A DNA stretch of 64,000 nt from NCBI GenBank assembly GCA_963771025.1, contig CAVYRL010000001.1, positions 620,001-684,000 on the forward strand, read 5' to 3'. Shown here piece after piece: positions 1 through 12,611 of this stretch. Numbering within the stretch: position 1 is the stretch's first letter; every line of letters starts with the position of its first letter. Both the position numbers and the translations under genes were made by a program. The notes under the pieces were generated by a model. The model saw only the letters and a program-made list of their open reading frames with translations. It ran no database searches and had not been told where the DNA came from. The DNA is from Miltoncostaea sp963771025. GTDB lineage: Bacteria; Actinomycetota; Thermoleophilia; Miltoncostaeales; Miltoncostaeaceae.

Positions 1-102
1 GGCGTGCGTCCAGCCGTGCGCCCGGTAGAGCCCGATGATGCCGAGGAAGTCCTCGCCGACATCGGCCTCGCGGATCACCACGGGTGGGCGGGTTGTCGTC
101 AT
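1..102 (-). CDS. Partial N-terminus of a possible GNAT-like acetyltransferase
   Basis: The reverse strand reads from an ATG at 102 through 34 codons with no stop and leaves the window. The start MTTTRPPVVIREAD followed by an amphipathic stretch and RAHGWTHA resembles the N-terminus of GNAT acetyltransferases, where IREA-type strands precede helix 1. The acetyl-CoA binding motif would lie outside the window, so the family is only a guess. It is divergent from leuS; only 33 bases separate the two start codons, and the leuS -10 hexamer lies in that gap. Confidence 0.45.
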   Translation of the reverse strand, partial: MTTTRPPVVIREADVGEDFLGIIGLYRAHGWTHA

Positions 103-122
103 GAGCCAAGCGGATCGTATGC

Positions 123-128
123 GATACT
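123..128 (+). promoter_or_regulatory. Leaderless-type -10 element of leuS
   Basis: GATACT, followed by 7 bases and ATG 136. The spacing places the transcription start on or next to the start codon. No Shine-Dalgarno sequence is present. Confidence 0.55.
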
Positions 129-135
129 CGCGCCG

Positions 136-2667
<2,532 letters not shown>

Positions 2668-2725
2668 GCCCTCGGCGGCGCGCCTTTGGGCGCTCTCGCG
2701 AGGACCGCGGTGCGAGGGTCCGGCC

Positions 2726-2731
2726 TAGCGT
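2726..2731 (+). promoter_or_regulatory. Leaderless-type -10 element of comEA
   Basis: TAGCGT followed by 7 bases and GTG 2739. The same hexamer precedes the minus-strand gene that starts at 53324. Confidence 0.5.
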
Positions 2732-2738
2732 GGTCGGC

Positions 2739-3338
2739 GTGGATCGCCTGCTGCCATGGCTTCGCCGCTCGGGATGGGCCTACGTCGCCGCGGCGCTCGC
2801 GCTGGCCCTGGTGGCCTGGCGCATCGGGCCGGGGCAGGGGGGAGGGGAGGGCGGTCAGCCGGTCTCGGCCGGGGCCGGGACGGTGGCGGTGCAGGGGCGC
2901 GCCCCCGGCGAGCCCGAGGGGTTGGTGCACGTGGCCGGGGAGGTCAAGCGGCCCGGGGTGTATCCGATCGCCGCGGGCGCGCGCGTGATCCAGGCGATCC
3001 GCGGGGCCGGCGGCCCGACGCGCAAGGCCGACATGGCCGGGCTCAACCTGGCGGCGACCCTTCAGGACGGCCAGCAGGTGGTGGTGCCGGCCAAGGTCGT
3101 CCCCGGAGCGGCGGCCCCACCGGGGGGCTCGGGCGCCGCGGCGCGCGGGCCGATCAGCCTCTCGTCCGCCAGCGCCGAGGACCTCGACGCCCTCGACGGC
3201 ATCGGGCCGACGCTGGCCGGGCGCATCGTGGAATGGCGCGCGGCGCACGGCGGGTTCGCGTCGCTGGAGCAGCTGCTGGAGGTGCCGGGCATCGGCCCGA
3301 CCCGTCTCGAGAGCCTTCGATCTCACGTTGTGCCGTGA
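2739..3338 (+). CDS. comEA: ComEA-type DNA uptake protein (SLBB + helix-hairpin-helix)
   Basis: Membrane-anchored competence protein expected to bind incoming double-stranded DNA. An N-terminal transmembrane segment (about residues 12-28) is followed by a low-complexity linker, an SLBB/Nudix-loop-like region beginning GLVHVAGEVKRPGVY, and a C-terminal pair of helix-hairpin-helix motifs (DALDGIGPTLAGRI and EVPGIGPTRLESL). This is the ComEA architecture at 199 residues. GTG 2739 was preferred over GTG 2730 because TAGCGT (2726-2731) ends 7 bases before it, as in other leaderless genes here. ftsH separates it from comEC, its usual neighbour. Confidence 0.9.
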   Translation: MDRLLPWLRRSGWAYVAAALALALVAWRIGPGQGGGEGGQPVSAGAGTVAVQGRAPGEPEGLVHVAGEVKRPGVYPIAAGARVIQAIRGAGGPTRKADMAGLNLAATLQDGQQVVVPAKVVPGAAAPPGGSGAAARGPISLSSASAEDLDALDGIGPTLAGRIVEWRAAHGGFASLEQLLEVPGIGPTRLESLRSHVVP

Positions 3339-3413
3339 TGAGACCGATTGAGACCAGCGTCGTCTATCCTGACCACTGGACGCGCGGATCTGGTGCCGCG
3401 ATCTCCGAGCCCC

Positions 3414-3426
3414 GAGGAGGGGCGAA

Positions 3427-3429
<3 letters not shown>
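3414..3429 (+). promoter_or_regulatory. Strong SD preceding a CTG start codon (ftsH)
   Basis: AGGAGG at 3415-3420 is followed by the six bases GGCGAA and then CTG at 3427. This decides the ftsH start: the first in-frame GTG (3469) lies inside the first membrane helix, and no in-frame ATG or GTG has an SD. A TATCCT hexamer at 3365-3370 is a plausible -10. Confidence 0.75.
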
Positions 3430-5367
<1,938 letters not shown>

Positions 5368-5426
5368 GGAGCGGTTGCCGGCGTGAGGGGGCACACCGCG
5401 CGCGACCCGCGCGCGTGAGGCGCTCC

Positions 5427-5432
5427 TAGCCT
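5427..5432 (+). promoter_or_regulatory. Leaderless-type -10 element of comEC
   Basis: TAGCCT followed by 6 bases and GTG 5439, with no SD. Confidence 0.45.
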
Positions 5433-5438
5433 CGCCGT

Positions 5439-7796
5439 GTGTCGGCGTGGCGCCATTCCCCGAGGACCCCGTGGCGCTTCGCGCCCCACGCGGTGCTGGT
5501 GCTCTTCTGCGCCGGGCTGGTCGCCTGCCTGATCGTTTCGGTGCCGGTGGGGCCGGCGATCGTGGCCGGGGCGTCGGCCGCCGTCGCGGCCGGCGTGTGC
5601 GGGGCCCGGGGCTGGGCGCGGGCGGCGATGGTGCTGCTGGGCGTCGCCGCGCTCGCGCTGGGCGCGGGCTGGGGAGGGGCGCGACTGGCGGCCACCCGGG
5701 CGCCCGACCTCGATCTGCCGACCGCGGTGCGGGGAACGGTGGTGCTGGACACGCCACCCGTGCCCGCGGCCTTCGGCGGCATCCGGGCGCGGGCCGTGGT
5801 GGAGCATCTGGCGGCCGATCACGGGGTGGTGCCGACGGGCACGCGCCTGCTGATCGAGCTGCCGGAGTCGGAGCGTCCGCCGCCGGTGGGCGCGCGGCTG
5901 CGGGTGGACACCGAGGTGCGGGCCGCGTCGGAGCCGCGCTCGCCCGGATGGTGGCGTCGGTGGCTCGCGCGCCAGGGCATCGCCGGACGCCTCAGGGTGA
6001 CCGGCGCGCGCGTGGAGGGGCGGCGCGGGGGTCTCGCCGGGCTCCGTGACCGCTGGCGGGAGTGGGCGGGGGACCACGCGGCCGCCGGCCTCGACGGCGA
6101 CCGGGCCGAGCTGGTGCGGGGCATGGCCCTCGGCGGAGGCGCGGGGCTCTCCGAGGGCGCCGCCCGGGCCTTCCGGGACGCCGGCCTGTGGCACCTGCTG
6201 GCGGTGTCGGGGCAGAACGTGGCCGTCGTGGCCGTGGCGGTGCTGGCCGGTCTCATGGCCCTCGGCGTCCGGCGGCGTCCCGCGGTGGCCGGGGCGGCCC
6301 TCGTGATGGTGGCCTACTGCCTGGCGTGCGATGGCGGCGCGTCGGTGGCGCGGGCGGGCATCGTCGGCGGGCTGGGCCTGATGGCCGAGCTGCGCTCGTC
6401 GCCACGCGAGCGCTGGTACCTGATGCTGGTGGGCCTCGCGGTGCTGCTGGCCCAGCAGCCGCGGGCCCTCGGGGATCCCGGCCTGCAGCTGTCGTTCGCG
6501 GCCGTCGTCGGCCTGTTCGTGCTGGCGCCACCTCTCGCCGCATGGCTGCGGGGCTGGTTGCCGGGGCGGATCGCCGACCTGGCCGGGATGGCCGGGGCGG
6601 CGAGCCTGGCGACCTCGCCCGTCGTCGTCGGCGACTTCGGGCGCCTCTCGCTGGCCGGCCTGGCGCTGAACGTGGTGGCCGTGCCGATGGCCGCGCCGAT
6701 CGTGGTGCTGGCCCTGGCGGGCATCGCGGCGGGGGCGCTGGTGCCGGCCGCCGGGGTCGCGCTGGCGTGGGCCGCGGGGCTCGGCGCGCAGGCGCTGCTG
6801 ATCGGCGCCCGCCTGGGCGCGGCCGTCCCGGGTGCCGCGGTGGACGTGCCGGGCGGTTGGGCGCCCGCGTTCGCGCTGCTGGCGGCGGCGCCCGCCGTGG
6901 CCTGGGGGCTGCTGCGGCCCGGCGGGATGGGGGATGGCCGGCGGATCCTCCCCTGGAGGAGCCTGGCCGTGGTCGCGGTGGCGCTGGCGGCGGCGGTCTG
7001 GGCGCTCTCGCGACCGGCGCCCGCGCCCCCGTGGCCGGCCCGGCCCACGGTGACGGCGCTCGACATCGGCCAGGGCGACGCGATCCTGCTGCGCAGCCCC
7101 GACGGCGCGGCGGCGGTCGTGGACACCGGCCCGCCCGGCTCCCCGGCGCCGGTGATCGCGGCGCTGCGCCGGCGGGGCGTGCGCCGGCTGGACGCGCTGG
7201 TGATGACCCACGACTCGCTCGACCACGTGGGCGGCTCCATCGACATCCTCGATCGCATGCCGGTCGGCGTGGTGCTGCACCCGCCCGATCCCGTGGACGG
7301 CTGGGAGCCCGCCTGCGTCGCGGTGATCGCCGAGGCGCGCGCCCGCGGGGTGCCGGTCCGGGTGATCCGGGCGGGCACGCGGTTCGCGCTCGGCGCGTGG
7401 AGCGTCCGGGTGCTGTCGCCCTCGGGAGCGCGGCCGGTCGGTGCCGATCCCAACCCGTACAGCCTGGTCGCGATCGCCTCGTCGGGGTCGCTGGACGTGC
7501 TGCTGACCGCCGACGCCGAGAGCGACGCGCTGCGCCCGCTGGTGACCGGAGCGGTGGACGTGCTGAAGGTGTCGCACCACGGCTCGGAGGACACCGGCCT
7601 GGCCGAGGAGCTGACGCGTCTGCGGCCGCGCGTGGCGCTGATCTCGGCGGGGGAGGACAACCCCTTTCGCCACCCCCGGCCGCAGACGCTGGCGGCCCTG
7701 GCGGCGCGAGGCGTCTCGACCTGGCGCACCGACCTGGCCGGCGACGTGAGCGTGAGCGCCGACGGGGACGCGCTGGTCGTCGACGGGAGCAGATAA
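5439..7796 (+). CDS. comEC: ComEC/Rec2 DNA-uptake channel with metallo-beta-lactamase domain
   Basis: Inner-membrane channel that imports single-stranded DNA during transformation. At 785 residues it has an N-terminal membrane bundle and OB-like DUF4131 region, a central Competence domain with many hydrophobic helices (about residues 210-500), and a C-terminal metallo-beta-lactamase domain. That domain starts near residue 542 with DIGQGDA and includes THDSLDHVGG and KVSHHGSEDT. The second metal motif reads HDSLDH rather than HxHxDH, as is usual in ComEC. holA follows after 12 bases, a common order. Confidence 0.93.
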   Translation: MSAWRHSPRTPWRFAPHAVLVLFCAGLVACLIVSVPVGPAIVAGASAAVAAGVCGARGWARAAMVLLGVAALALGAGWGGARLAATRAPDLDLPTAVRGTVVLDTPPVPAAFGGIRARAVVEHLAADHGVVPTGTRLLIELPESERPPPVGARLRVDTEVRAASEPRSPGWWRRWLARQGIAGRLRVTGARVEGRRGGLAGLRDRWREWAGDHAAAGLDGDRAELVRGMALGGGAGLSEGAARAFRDAGLWHLLAVSGQNVAVVAVAVLAGLMALGVRRRPAVAGAALVMVAYCLACDGGASVARAGIVGGLGLMAELRSSPRERWYLMLVGLAVLLAQQPRALGDPGLQLSFAAVVGLFVLAPPLAAWLRGWLPGRIADLAGMAGAASLATSPVVVGDFGRLSLAGLALNVVAVPMAAPIVVLALAGIAAGALVPAAGVALAWAAGLGAQALLIGARLGAAVPGAAVDVPGGWAPAFALLAAAPAVAWGLLRPGGMGDGRRILPWRSLAVVAVALAAAVWALSRPAPAPPWPARPTVTALDIGQGDAILLRSPDGAAAVVDTGPPGSPAPVIAALRRRGVRRLDALVMTHDSLDHVGGSIDILDRMPVGVVLHPPDPVDGWEPACVAVIAEARARGVPVRVIRAGTRFALGAWSVRVLSPSGARPVGADPNPYSLVAIASSGSLDVLLTADAESDALRPLVTGAVDVLKVSHHGSEDTGLAEELTRLRPRVALISAGEDNPFRHPRPQTLAALAARGVSTWRTDLAGDVSVSADGDALVVDGSR

Positions 7797-7799
7797 CCT
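7794..7799 (+). promoter_or_regulatory. Leaderless-type -10 element of holA
   Basis: TAACCT, overlapping the comEC stop codon, followed by 9 bases and ATG 7809. It may give holA a promoter independent of comEC. Confidence 0.4.
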
Positions 7800-7808
7800 G
7801 GCCGGTCG

Positions 7809-8876
7809 ATGGCCCCGGAACCCCTCAAGCCCGCCTACGTCATCTGGGGAGAGGACAGGGCGACCGTCGATCGCGCCGTGGCGCGGCTGATCGCGCGCGT
7901 GGAGCGCGACGGCGGCATGGCGCCCGAGCGCTTCCAGGGCGGCGAGACGCCGGCCGAGGAGGTGGTGGCGGCCTGTGAGGCGCTCTCGTTCGCGGGCCTG
8001 CGCCTGGTGGTGGTGGATGGCGCGGATGAGTGGAAGGCGGCCGACGCCGCCGCGCTGGTGGCGTATCTCGACGCGCCCAACCCGGGAAGCTGCCTGGCGC
8101 TGGTGGCCTCGGGGGCCCTCACGCCCAAGCTGCACGCCGCCGTCACGACCCTGGGCGGCGAGCTGCGCTACGGACCCGACCCCAAGGCCAAGCGCGGCGA
8201 GCGGACCAAGTGGTTCGTGGAGCATTTCGTCAACGAGGTGCGCCGCTGCGGGGCCAACGTGTCGGCGGCGCTCGCCCGCTCGGTGGTGGAGCGCGTGATG
8301 GTGGACCGCTCGGACGCCCGCAAGTCGGGGATCATCGCGATGGAGCTCGCCCGCGAGGCCGAGAAGCTGGCCGCGTACGCCGACGGCGAGCCGATCACGG
8401 CCGAGATGGTCGACGCCATGGTGTCCCGGCACCCCGACGCCAAGGTCTACGAGCTGGCCGATGCCCTGGCCGCCGCGAACGCGGCCAAGACCTACGATCT
8501 GCTGCAGGACCTCGCGACCGGCGAGGAGCCGGTGGTGCCGATCGTGGTGCAGGTGCAGCTGACCAACCGCTTCCGCGCGCTGGCCCAGGCGCAGGCCCTC
8601 GGGCCCAATCCCTCGGCCGAGGCGGTGGGCGCGGCGACCGGCATCAAGGGCTACCCGGCCACGATCCTGGCCGAGCAGGCGCGCTCACTGCCGCCGGGCG
8701 CGGCCCAGTACGCCGTCGCGCGCCTCGCGGCGCTCGAGCTGGAGTTGCGCGTCTCCGAGCTCGCGAGACTGGGACGCTCCCGGGACGACGGGGAGCGCCT
8801 CGTGCTCGAGACGGCGGCGCGCGACCTGCTCACGCTGGCCCGCGGCGGGAAGCCCACCGCGGACCGCGAAGACTAG
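7809..8876 (+). CDS. holA: DNA polymerase III delta subunit
   Basis: Clamp-loader subunit that opens the beta sliding clamp. The 355-residue protein has the AAA+-like fold expected of HolA: an N-terminal strand YVIWGEDRATVDRAVARLI, a middle helical region (FVEHFVNEVRRCGANVSAALAR; MELAREAEKLAAYADGEPIT) and a C-terminal collar domain ending in REDGD-like helices. No Walker A motif is present, which is normal for delta. Assignment rests on overall pattern, length and the conserved comEC-holA-rpsT order. The stop codon overlaps that of rpsT on the other strand. Confidence 0.88.
   Translation: MAPEPLKPAYVIWGEDRATVDRAVARLIARVERDGGMAPERFQGGETPAEEVVAACEALSFAGLRLVVVDGADEWKAADAAALVAYLDAPNPGSCLALVASGALTPKLHAAVTTLGGELRYGPDPKAKRGERTKWFVEHFVNEVRRCGANVSAALARSVVERVMVDRSDARKSGIIAMELAREAEKLAAYADGEPITAEMVDAMVSRHPDAKVYELADALAAANAAKTYDLLQDLATGEEPVVPIVVQVQLTNRFRALAQAQALGPNPSAEAVGAATGIKGYPATILAEQARSLPPGAAQYAVARLAALELELRVSELARLGRSRDDGERLVLETAARDLLTLARGGKPTADRED
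8873..8876. other. Shared palindromic stop, CTAG
   Basis: The four bases CTAG contain the TAG of holA (plus, 8874-8876) and the TAG of rpsT (minus, 8875-8873). The two convergent genes therefore have no intergenic space. Confidence 0.9.
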
Positions 8877-9145
8877 GTGGCGGTGCCGACCTTCTGGGTG
8901 ATGCGGGCCACGCGGCTCTTCTTGCGTGCCGCGTTGTTGCGGTGAATCACGCCCTCTGCGGCGGCGCGGTCGACGAGGTGCTCCAGCTCGCGGGCCTGGG
9001 CCCCCAGCTGGTCCCCATCCCCGGTCTCGGCCGTGGCTTCGAGGCGACGGAAGAGAGTCTTGATGGTCGAGCGGTACCTCAGGTTGCGGTCGCGCTGCTC
9101 GAGCGAGCGGCGGTTGCGCTTCTTCTGCTGCTTGATGTTCGCCAC
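8873..9145 (-). CDS. rpsT: 30S ribosomal protein S20
   Basis: Small-subunit primary binding protein for 16S rRNA. The 90-residue protein has the basic, helical S20 pattern: ANIKQQKKRNRRSLEQRDRN at the start and GVIHRNNAARKKSRVARI near the end. The start is GTG 9145 with SD GGAGG at 9159-9155, nine bases upstream. The frame stays open to 9196, but the added residues are not S20-like. A possible -10, TACCAT, lies at 9184-9179 on this strand. The 3' end overlaps holA by four bases. Confidence 0.95.
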   Translation of the reverse strand: MANIKQQKKRNRRSLEQRDRNLRYRSTIKTLFRRLEATAETGDGDQLGAQARELEHLVDRAAAEGVIHRNNAARKKSRVARITQKVGTAT

Positions 9146-9210
9146 GCGGGGCGTCCTCCAGGGTTCGGTCGGCGTCGCATGGTAGCGGCCCGGCACCCCG
9201 GCGGCCAGCG

Positions 9211-10788
9211 GTGACCACCCAGGAGACTCCGCAGCGCCGCCAGCGCCGCCTCGCGGTGTCGACGGCGATCTTCGCCGCGTGGACCGGCGTCAGCCGCGTC
9301 GCGGGGCTCGTGCGCGAGATCGTCGCGGCCGCCCTGTTCGGCACCTCGGGGCAGATCAGCGCCTTCGTCGTCGCCTTCAACGTGCCCAACCTGCTGCGCA
9401 GCCTGGTGGCCGACTCGGCCCTCTCGGCGGCGTTCGTGCCCGTGTTCACCCAGCTCCAGGAGCAGGGCAAGCACAAGGAGGCGCAGCGCCTGGCGGGGGC
9501 GTTCTTCGGCTTCATCTCCATCTCGCTGGGGCTGATCAGCCTGCTGGCCATCATCGCCGCGCCGTGGCTGATGCCGCTGTTCGCGCCGGGGCTCGATCCG
9601 GCCCTGGTGGATCAGACCGTCCAGATGGCGCGGATCATGTTCCCGATCGTGGTGCTGCTGGGGCTCACGGGCCTGGTGGCCGCGCTCCTGCAGGCCGCCG
9701 GGCGCTTCGGCGCCACGGCCTTCGCGCCGGTGCTCTGGAACATGGTGATCATCGGCGGGCTGGTGGCGGTGACGCCGTTCGTCCCGTCCGGCGACCGGAT
9801 CACGGTCTACGCGGTCGCGGTCGTGGTCGGGACGCTGGCCCAGCTGCTGTACCTGCTGCCCTCCCTGCGCGGCCTCGGGCCCTTCCCGCTGTCGCTGGGC
9901 TTTCGCAACCGGCGACTGCGCCGGGTGCTGGTGCTGATGCTGCCCGTGACCCTCGGCCTGGGCCTGATCAACATCAACCTGACCGTCGACACGGTCTTCG
10001 CGACCCTCGTCAGCGACCAGGCCCCCCGCGCCATCGACGCCGCCTTCCGGCTCTACCTGCTGCCCCAGGGCGTGTTCAGCGTGGCCATCTCGACCGTGCT
10101 GTTCCCCACCATCTCGCGGCTGTCGGCGCGCGACGACCTGATCGGCCTGCGCCAGACGATCGCCTCGGGCATGCGCCAGATCTTCTTCATGCTGCTGCCG
10201 GCCTCGGCCTTCCTGCTGGTGCTCTCCCAGCCGGTGGTCAAGCTGGTGTTCCAGCGCGGCGAGTTCGGCTCCCAGAGCACGACCCTGACCTCGGGCGCGC
10301 TGTTCTTCTTCGCGATCGGGCTCGCCTTCAACGGCGCGAGCCTGCTGGTGATCCGGGCCTTCTTCAGCATGCAGATCCCCTGGCTGCCGACCAAGGTGGC
10401 CGCCCTCGGGGTGGTGCTCAACCTGGCCCTCGACGCGATCCTCTACAAGCCGATGGGCACCAACGGCATCCCCCTGAGCACCTCGATCTCGAGCGTGATC
10501 ACCTTCTCGGTGCTGGTGTGGCTGCTCGAGCGTGAGCTCGGCGGCCTGCACCGCGCGTGGGTGATCGACGGCGTGGGACGCAGCATCGCCGGCAGCCTGG
10601 TCTCGGTGCTGCTGGCCTGGGCGTCGTGGACCGTGGTGTCCGACGCGCTGCCCGACGGTCCCATCGGGCAGATCCTCAGCGTCTCCACCGCCATCGCCGC
10701 CGCGGCGATCGCCTACCTCGCCGCCGCCCTGGCCATGGAGATGCCCGAGCTGAGGTCGCTGACCCGCCTCAGGCGGCCGCTACAGTAG
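9211..10788 (+). CDS. murJ: MurJ/MviN-type lipid II flippase
   Basis: Integral membrane protein of the MOP superfamily that flips the peptidoglycan precursor lipid II to the outer face. The 525 residues form about 14 hydrophobic helices. The N-terminal signature TGVSRVAGLVREIVAAALFG and loop segments such as AAGRFGATAFAPVLWNMV and LVIRAFFSMQIPWLPTKVAA match the family. The start is GTG 9211. No clear SD or -10 was found in the 65 bases shared with the divergent rpsT. Confidence 0.92.
   Translation: MTTQETPQRRQRRLAVSTAIFAAWTGVSRVAGLVREIVAAALFGTSGQISAFVVAFNVPNLLRSLVADSALSAAFVPVFTQLQEQGKHKEAQRLAGAFFGFISISLGLISLLAIIAAPWLMPLFAPGLDPALVDQTVQMARIMFPIVVLLGLTGLVAALLQAAGRFGATAFAPVLWNMVIIGGLVAVTPFVPSGDRITVYAVAVVVGTLAQLLYLLPSLRGLGPFPLSLGFRNRRLRRVLVLMLPVTLGLGLININLTVDTVFATLVSDQAPRAIDAAFRLYLLPQGVFSVAISTVLFPTISRLSARDDLIGLRQTIASGMRQIFFMLLPASAFLLVLSQPVVKLVFQRGEFGSQSTTLTSGALFFFAIGLAFNGASLLVIRAFFSMQIPWLPTKVAALGVVLNLALDAILYKPMGTNGIPLSTSISSVITFSVLVWLLERELGGLHRAWVIDGVGRSIAGSLVSVLLAWASWTVVSDALPDGPIGQILSVSTAIAAAAIAYLAAALAMEMPELRSLTRLRRPLQ
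10781..10786 (+). promoter_or_regulatory. Leaderless-type -10 element of lepA
   Basis: TACAGT overlaps the murJ stop codon and is followed by 7 bases and GTG 10794. Confidence 0.55.
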
Positions 10789-10793
10789 GTCGC

Positions 10794-12611
10794 GTGGACC
10801 AGGGGCACATCCGGAACTTCTGCATCATCGCCCACATCGACCACGGCAAGTCGACCCTGGCCGATCGCATCCTCCAGTTGACCGGCGCCGTGGCCGAGCG
10901 CGATATGCGCAGCCAGGTGCTCGACTCGATGGATCTCGAGCGCGAGCGGGGCATCACCATCAAGGCCCAGGCCGTGCGTGTCAGCTACACGGCCTCCGAC
11001 GGCGAGACCTACCAGCTCAACCTGATCGACACGCCGGGGCACGTGGACTTCAGCTACGAGGTCTCGCGCAGCCTGGCGGCCTGCGAGGGCGCGCTGCTGG
11101 TGGTCGACGCCAGCCAGGGCATCGAGGCCCAGACGCTGGCCAACACGTACCTGGCCATCGAGGGCGACCTCGAGGTGATCCCGGTGCTCAACAAGATCGA
11201 CCTGCCGGCCGCCGACCCCGACCTGCACGCGCGGGCCGTGGCCGATCTGATCGGCGACGACCCCGGCAACGTGCTGCGCATCTCGGCCAAGACCGGGGTC
11301 GGCGTGCACGAGGTGCTGGAGGCCGTGGTCGCGCGCGTGCCGCCCCCCTCGGGCGACCCCGATGCGCCGGCGCGCGCCCTGATCTTCGACTCGGTGTACG
11401 ACCAGTACCGGGGCGTGGTGGCCTTCGTGAGGGTGGTCGACGGCGAGTTCACCAAGGGCGACCGCCTCAAGGCGATGCAGACCGGCCTGGTGGTCGATGC
11501 CGAGGAGATCGGCGTGATGGCGCCGGTCATGACGCCCACCGGGCGGCTCGGGGCGGGGGAGACCGGCTACCTGGTCACGGGCCTCAAGAACCTCGGCGAC
11601 CTGAGGGTGGGCGACACGCTCACCGTGCCCTCGCGGCCCGCCGAGGAGGCGCTTCCCGGCTACCGCGAGGTCAAGCCGATGGTGTTCTGCGGCCTGTTCC
11701 CGGTGGACGCCGACGACTACCCCGACCTGCGCGACGCCCTCGAGAAGCTCTCGCTCAACGACGCCTCGCTGCGCTGGGAGCCCGAGACCTCGCAGGCGCT
11801 GGGCTTCGGCTTCCGCTGCGGATTCCTCGGCCTGCTGCACATGGACATCGTGCGCGAGCGCCTCGAGCGCGAGTACGACCTCGAGCTGCTGGCCACGACC
11901 CCCAACGTCGAGTACCAGGTGACCACGACGGGCGGCGACCGGACCCCGGTGCGCTCGCCGGTGGAGCTGCCCTCGCCGACGAGCATCGAGATGATCGAGG
12001 AGCCCTTCGTGCGCTGCACGATCCTGGTGCCCCAGGAGGGTGTCGGGGCCGTCATGGGGCTCTGCCAGGACCGTCGGGGCGTGTTCGTCACGATGGAGCC
12101 GATCGAGAACCGTCAGCAGATCGTCTACGACATGCCGCTGGCCGAGATCGTCCTCGACTTCTACGACCAGCTCAAGAGCCGCACCCGCGGATACGCCTCG
12201 CTCGACTACGAGATCGTCGGCTACCGCGAGAGCCCGCTGGTGAAGCTCGACATCCTGCTGGCCGGCGACCCGGTGGACGCCCTCTCGATGATCGTGCACC
12301 GCGACCAGGCCTACGCCCGCGGCAAGGCGCTGGTGGAGCAGCTGCACTCCACCATCCCGCGCCAGCTGTTCGAGGTGCCGATCCAGGCGGCGATCGGCGG
12401 CAAGATCCTGGCCCGTGAGACGGTCAAGGCGCGGCGCAAGGACGTTCTGGCCAAGTGCTACGGCGGCGACATCAGCCGCAAGCGCAAGCTCCTCGAGCGC
12501 CAGAAGGAGGGCAAGAAGCGGATGAAGCACGTCGGCTCGGTCGAGGTGCCCCAGGAGGCCTTCCTCGCCGTGCTGCAGATCGGCGGCAGCGGACAGAACG
12601 GCGGCAAGTGA
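10794..12611 (+). CDS. lepA: Elongation factor 4 (LepA) GTPase
   Basis: Ribosome-associated translational GTPase. It is 605 residues, the usual length. The G-domain starts almost at once with AHIDHGKST (residues 13-21), then the switch region RGITIKAQ, DTPGHVDF and NKIDLP. The C-terminus carries the EF4-specific domain (RRKDVLAKCYGGDISRKRK, LERQKEGKKRMK). Start GTG 10794 follows the leaderless -10. The stop overlaps the hemW start by four bases (GTGA), implying coupled translation. Confidence 0.97.
   Translation: MDQGHIRNFCIIAHIDHGKSTLADRILQLTGAVAERDMRSQVLDSMDLERERGITIKAQAVRVSYTASDGETYQLNLIDTPGHVDFSYEVSRSLAACEGALLVVDASQGIEAQTLANTYLAIEGDLEVIPVLNKIDLPAADPDLHARAVADLIGDDPGNVLRISAKTGVGVHEVLEAVVARVPPPSGDPDAPARALIFDSVYDQYRGVVAFVRVVDGEFTKGDRLKAMQTGLVVDAEEIGVMAPVMTPTGRLGAGETGYLVTGLKNLGDLRVGDTLTVPSRPAEEALPGYREVKPMVFCGLFPVDADDYPDLRDALEKLSLNDASLRWEPETSQALGFGFRCGFLGLLHMDIVRERLEREYDLELLATTPNVEYQVTTTGGDRTPVRSPVELPSPTSIEMIEEPFVRCTILVPQEGVGAVMGLCQDRRGVFVTMEPIENRQQIVYDMPLAEIVLDFYDQLKSRTRGYASLDYEIVGYRESPLVKLDILLAGDPVDALSMIVHRDQAYARGKALVEQLHSTIPRQLFEVPIQAAIGGKILARETVKARRKDVLAKCYGGDISRKRKLLERQKEGKKRMKHVGSVEVPQEAFLAVLQIGGSGQNGGK

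Noticed and set aside
3348..3370. TTGAGA and TATCCT upstream of ftsH as a full promoter
   Set aside because: The spacing is only 11 bases, too short for a -35/-10 pair; only TATCCT is kept as a possible -10.
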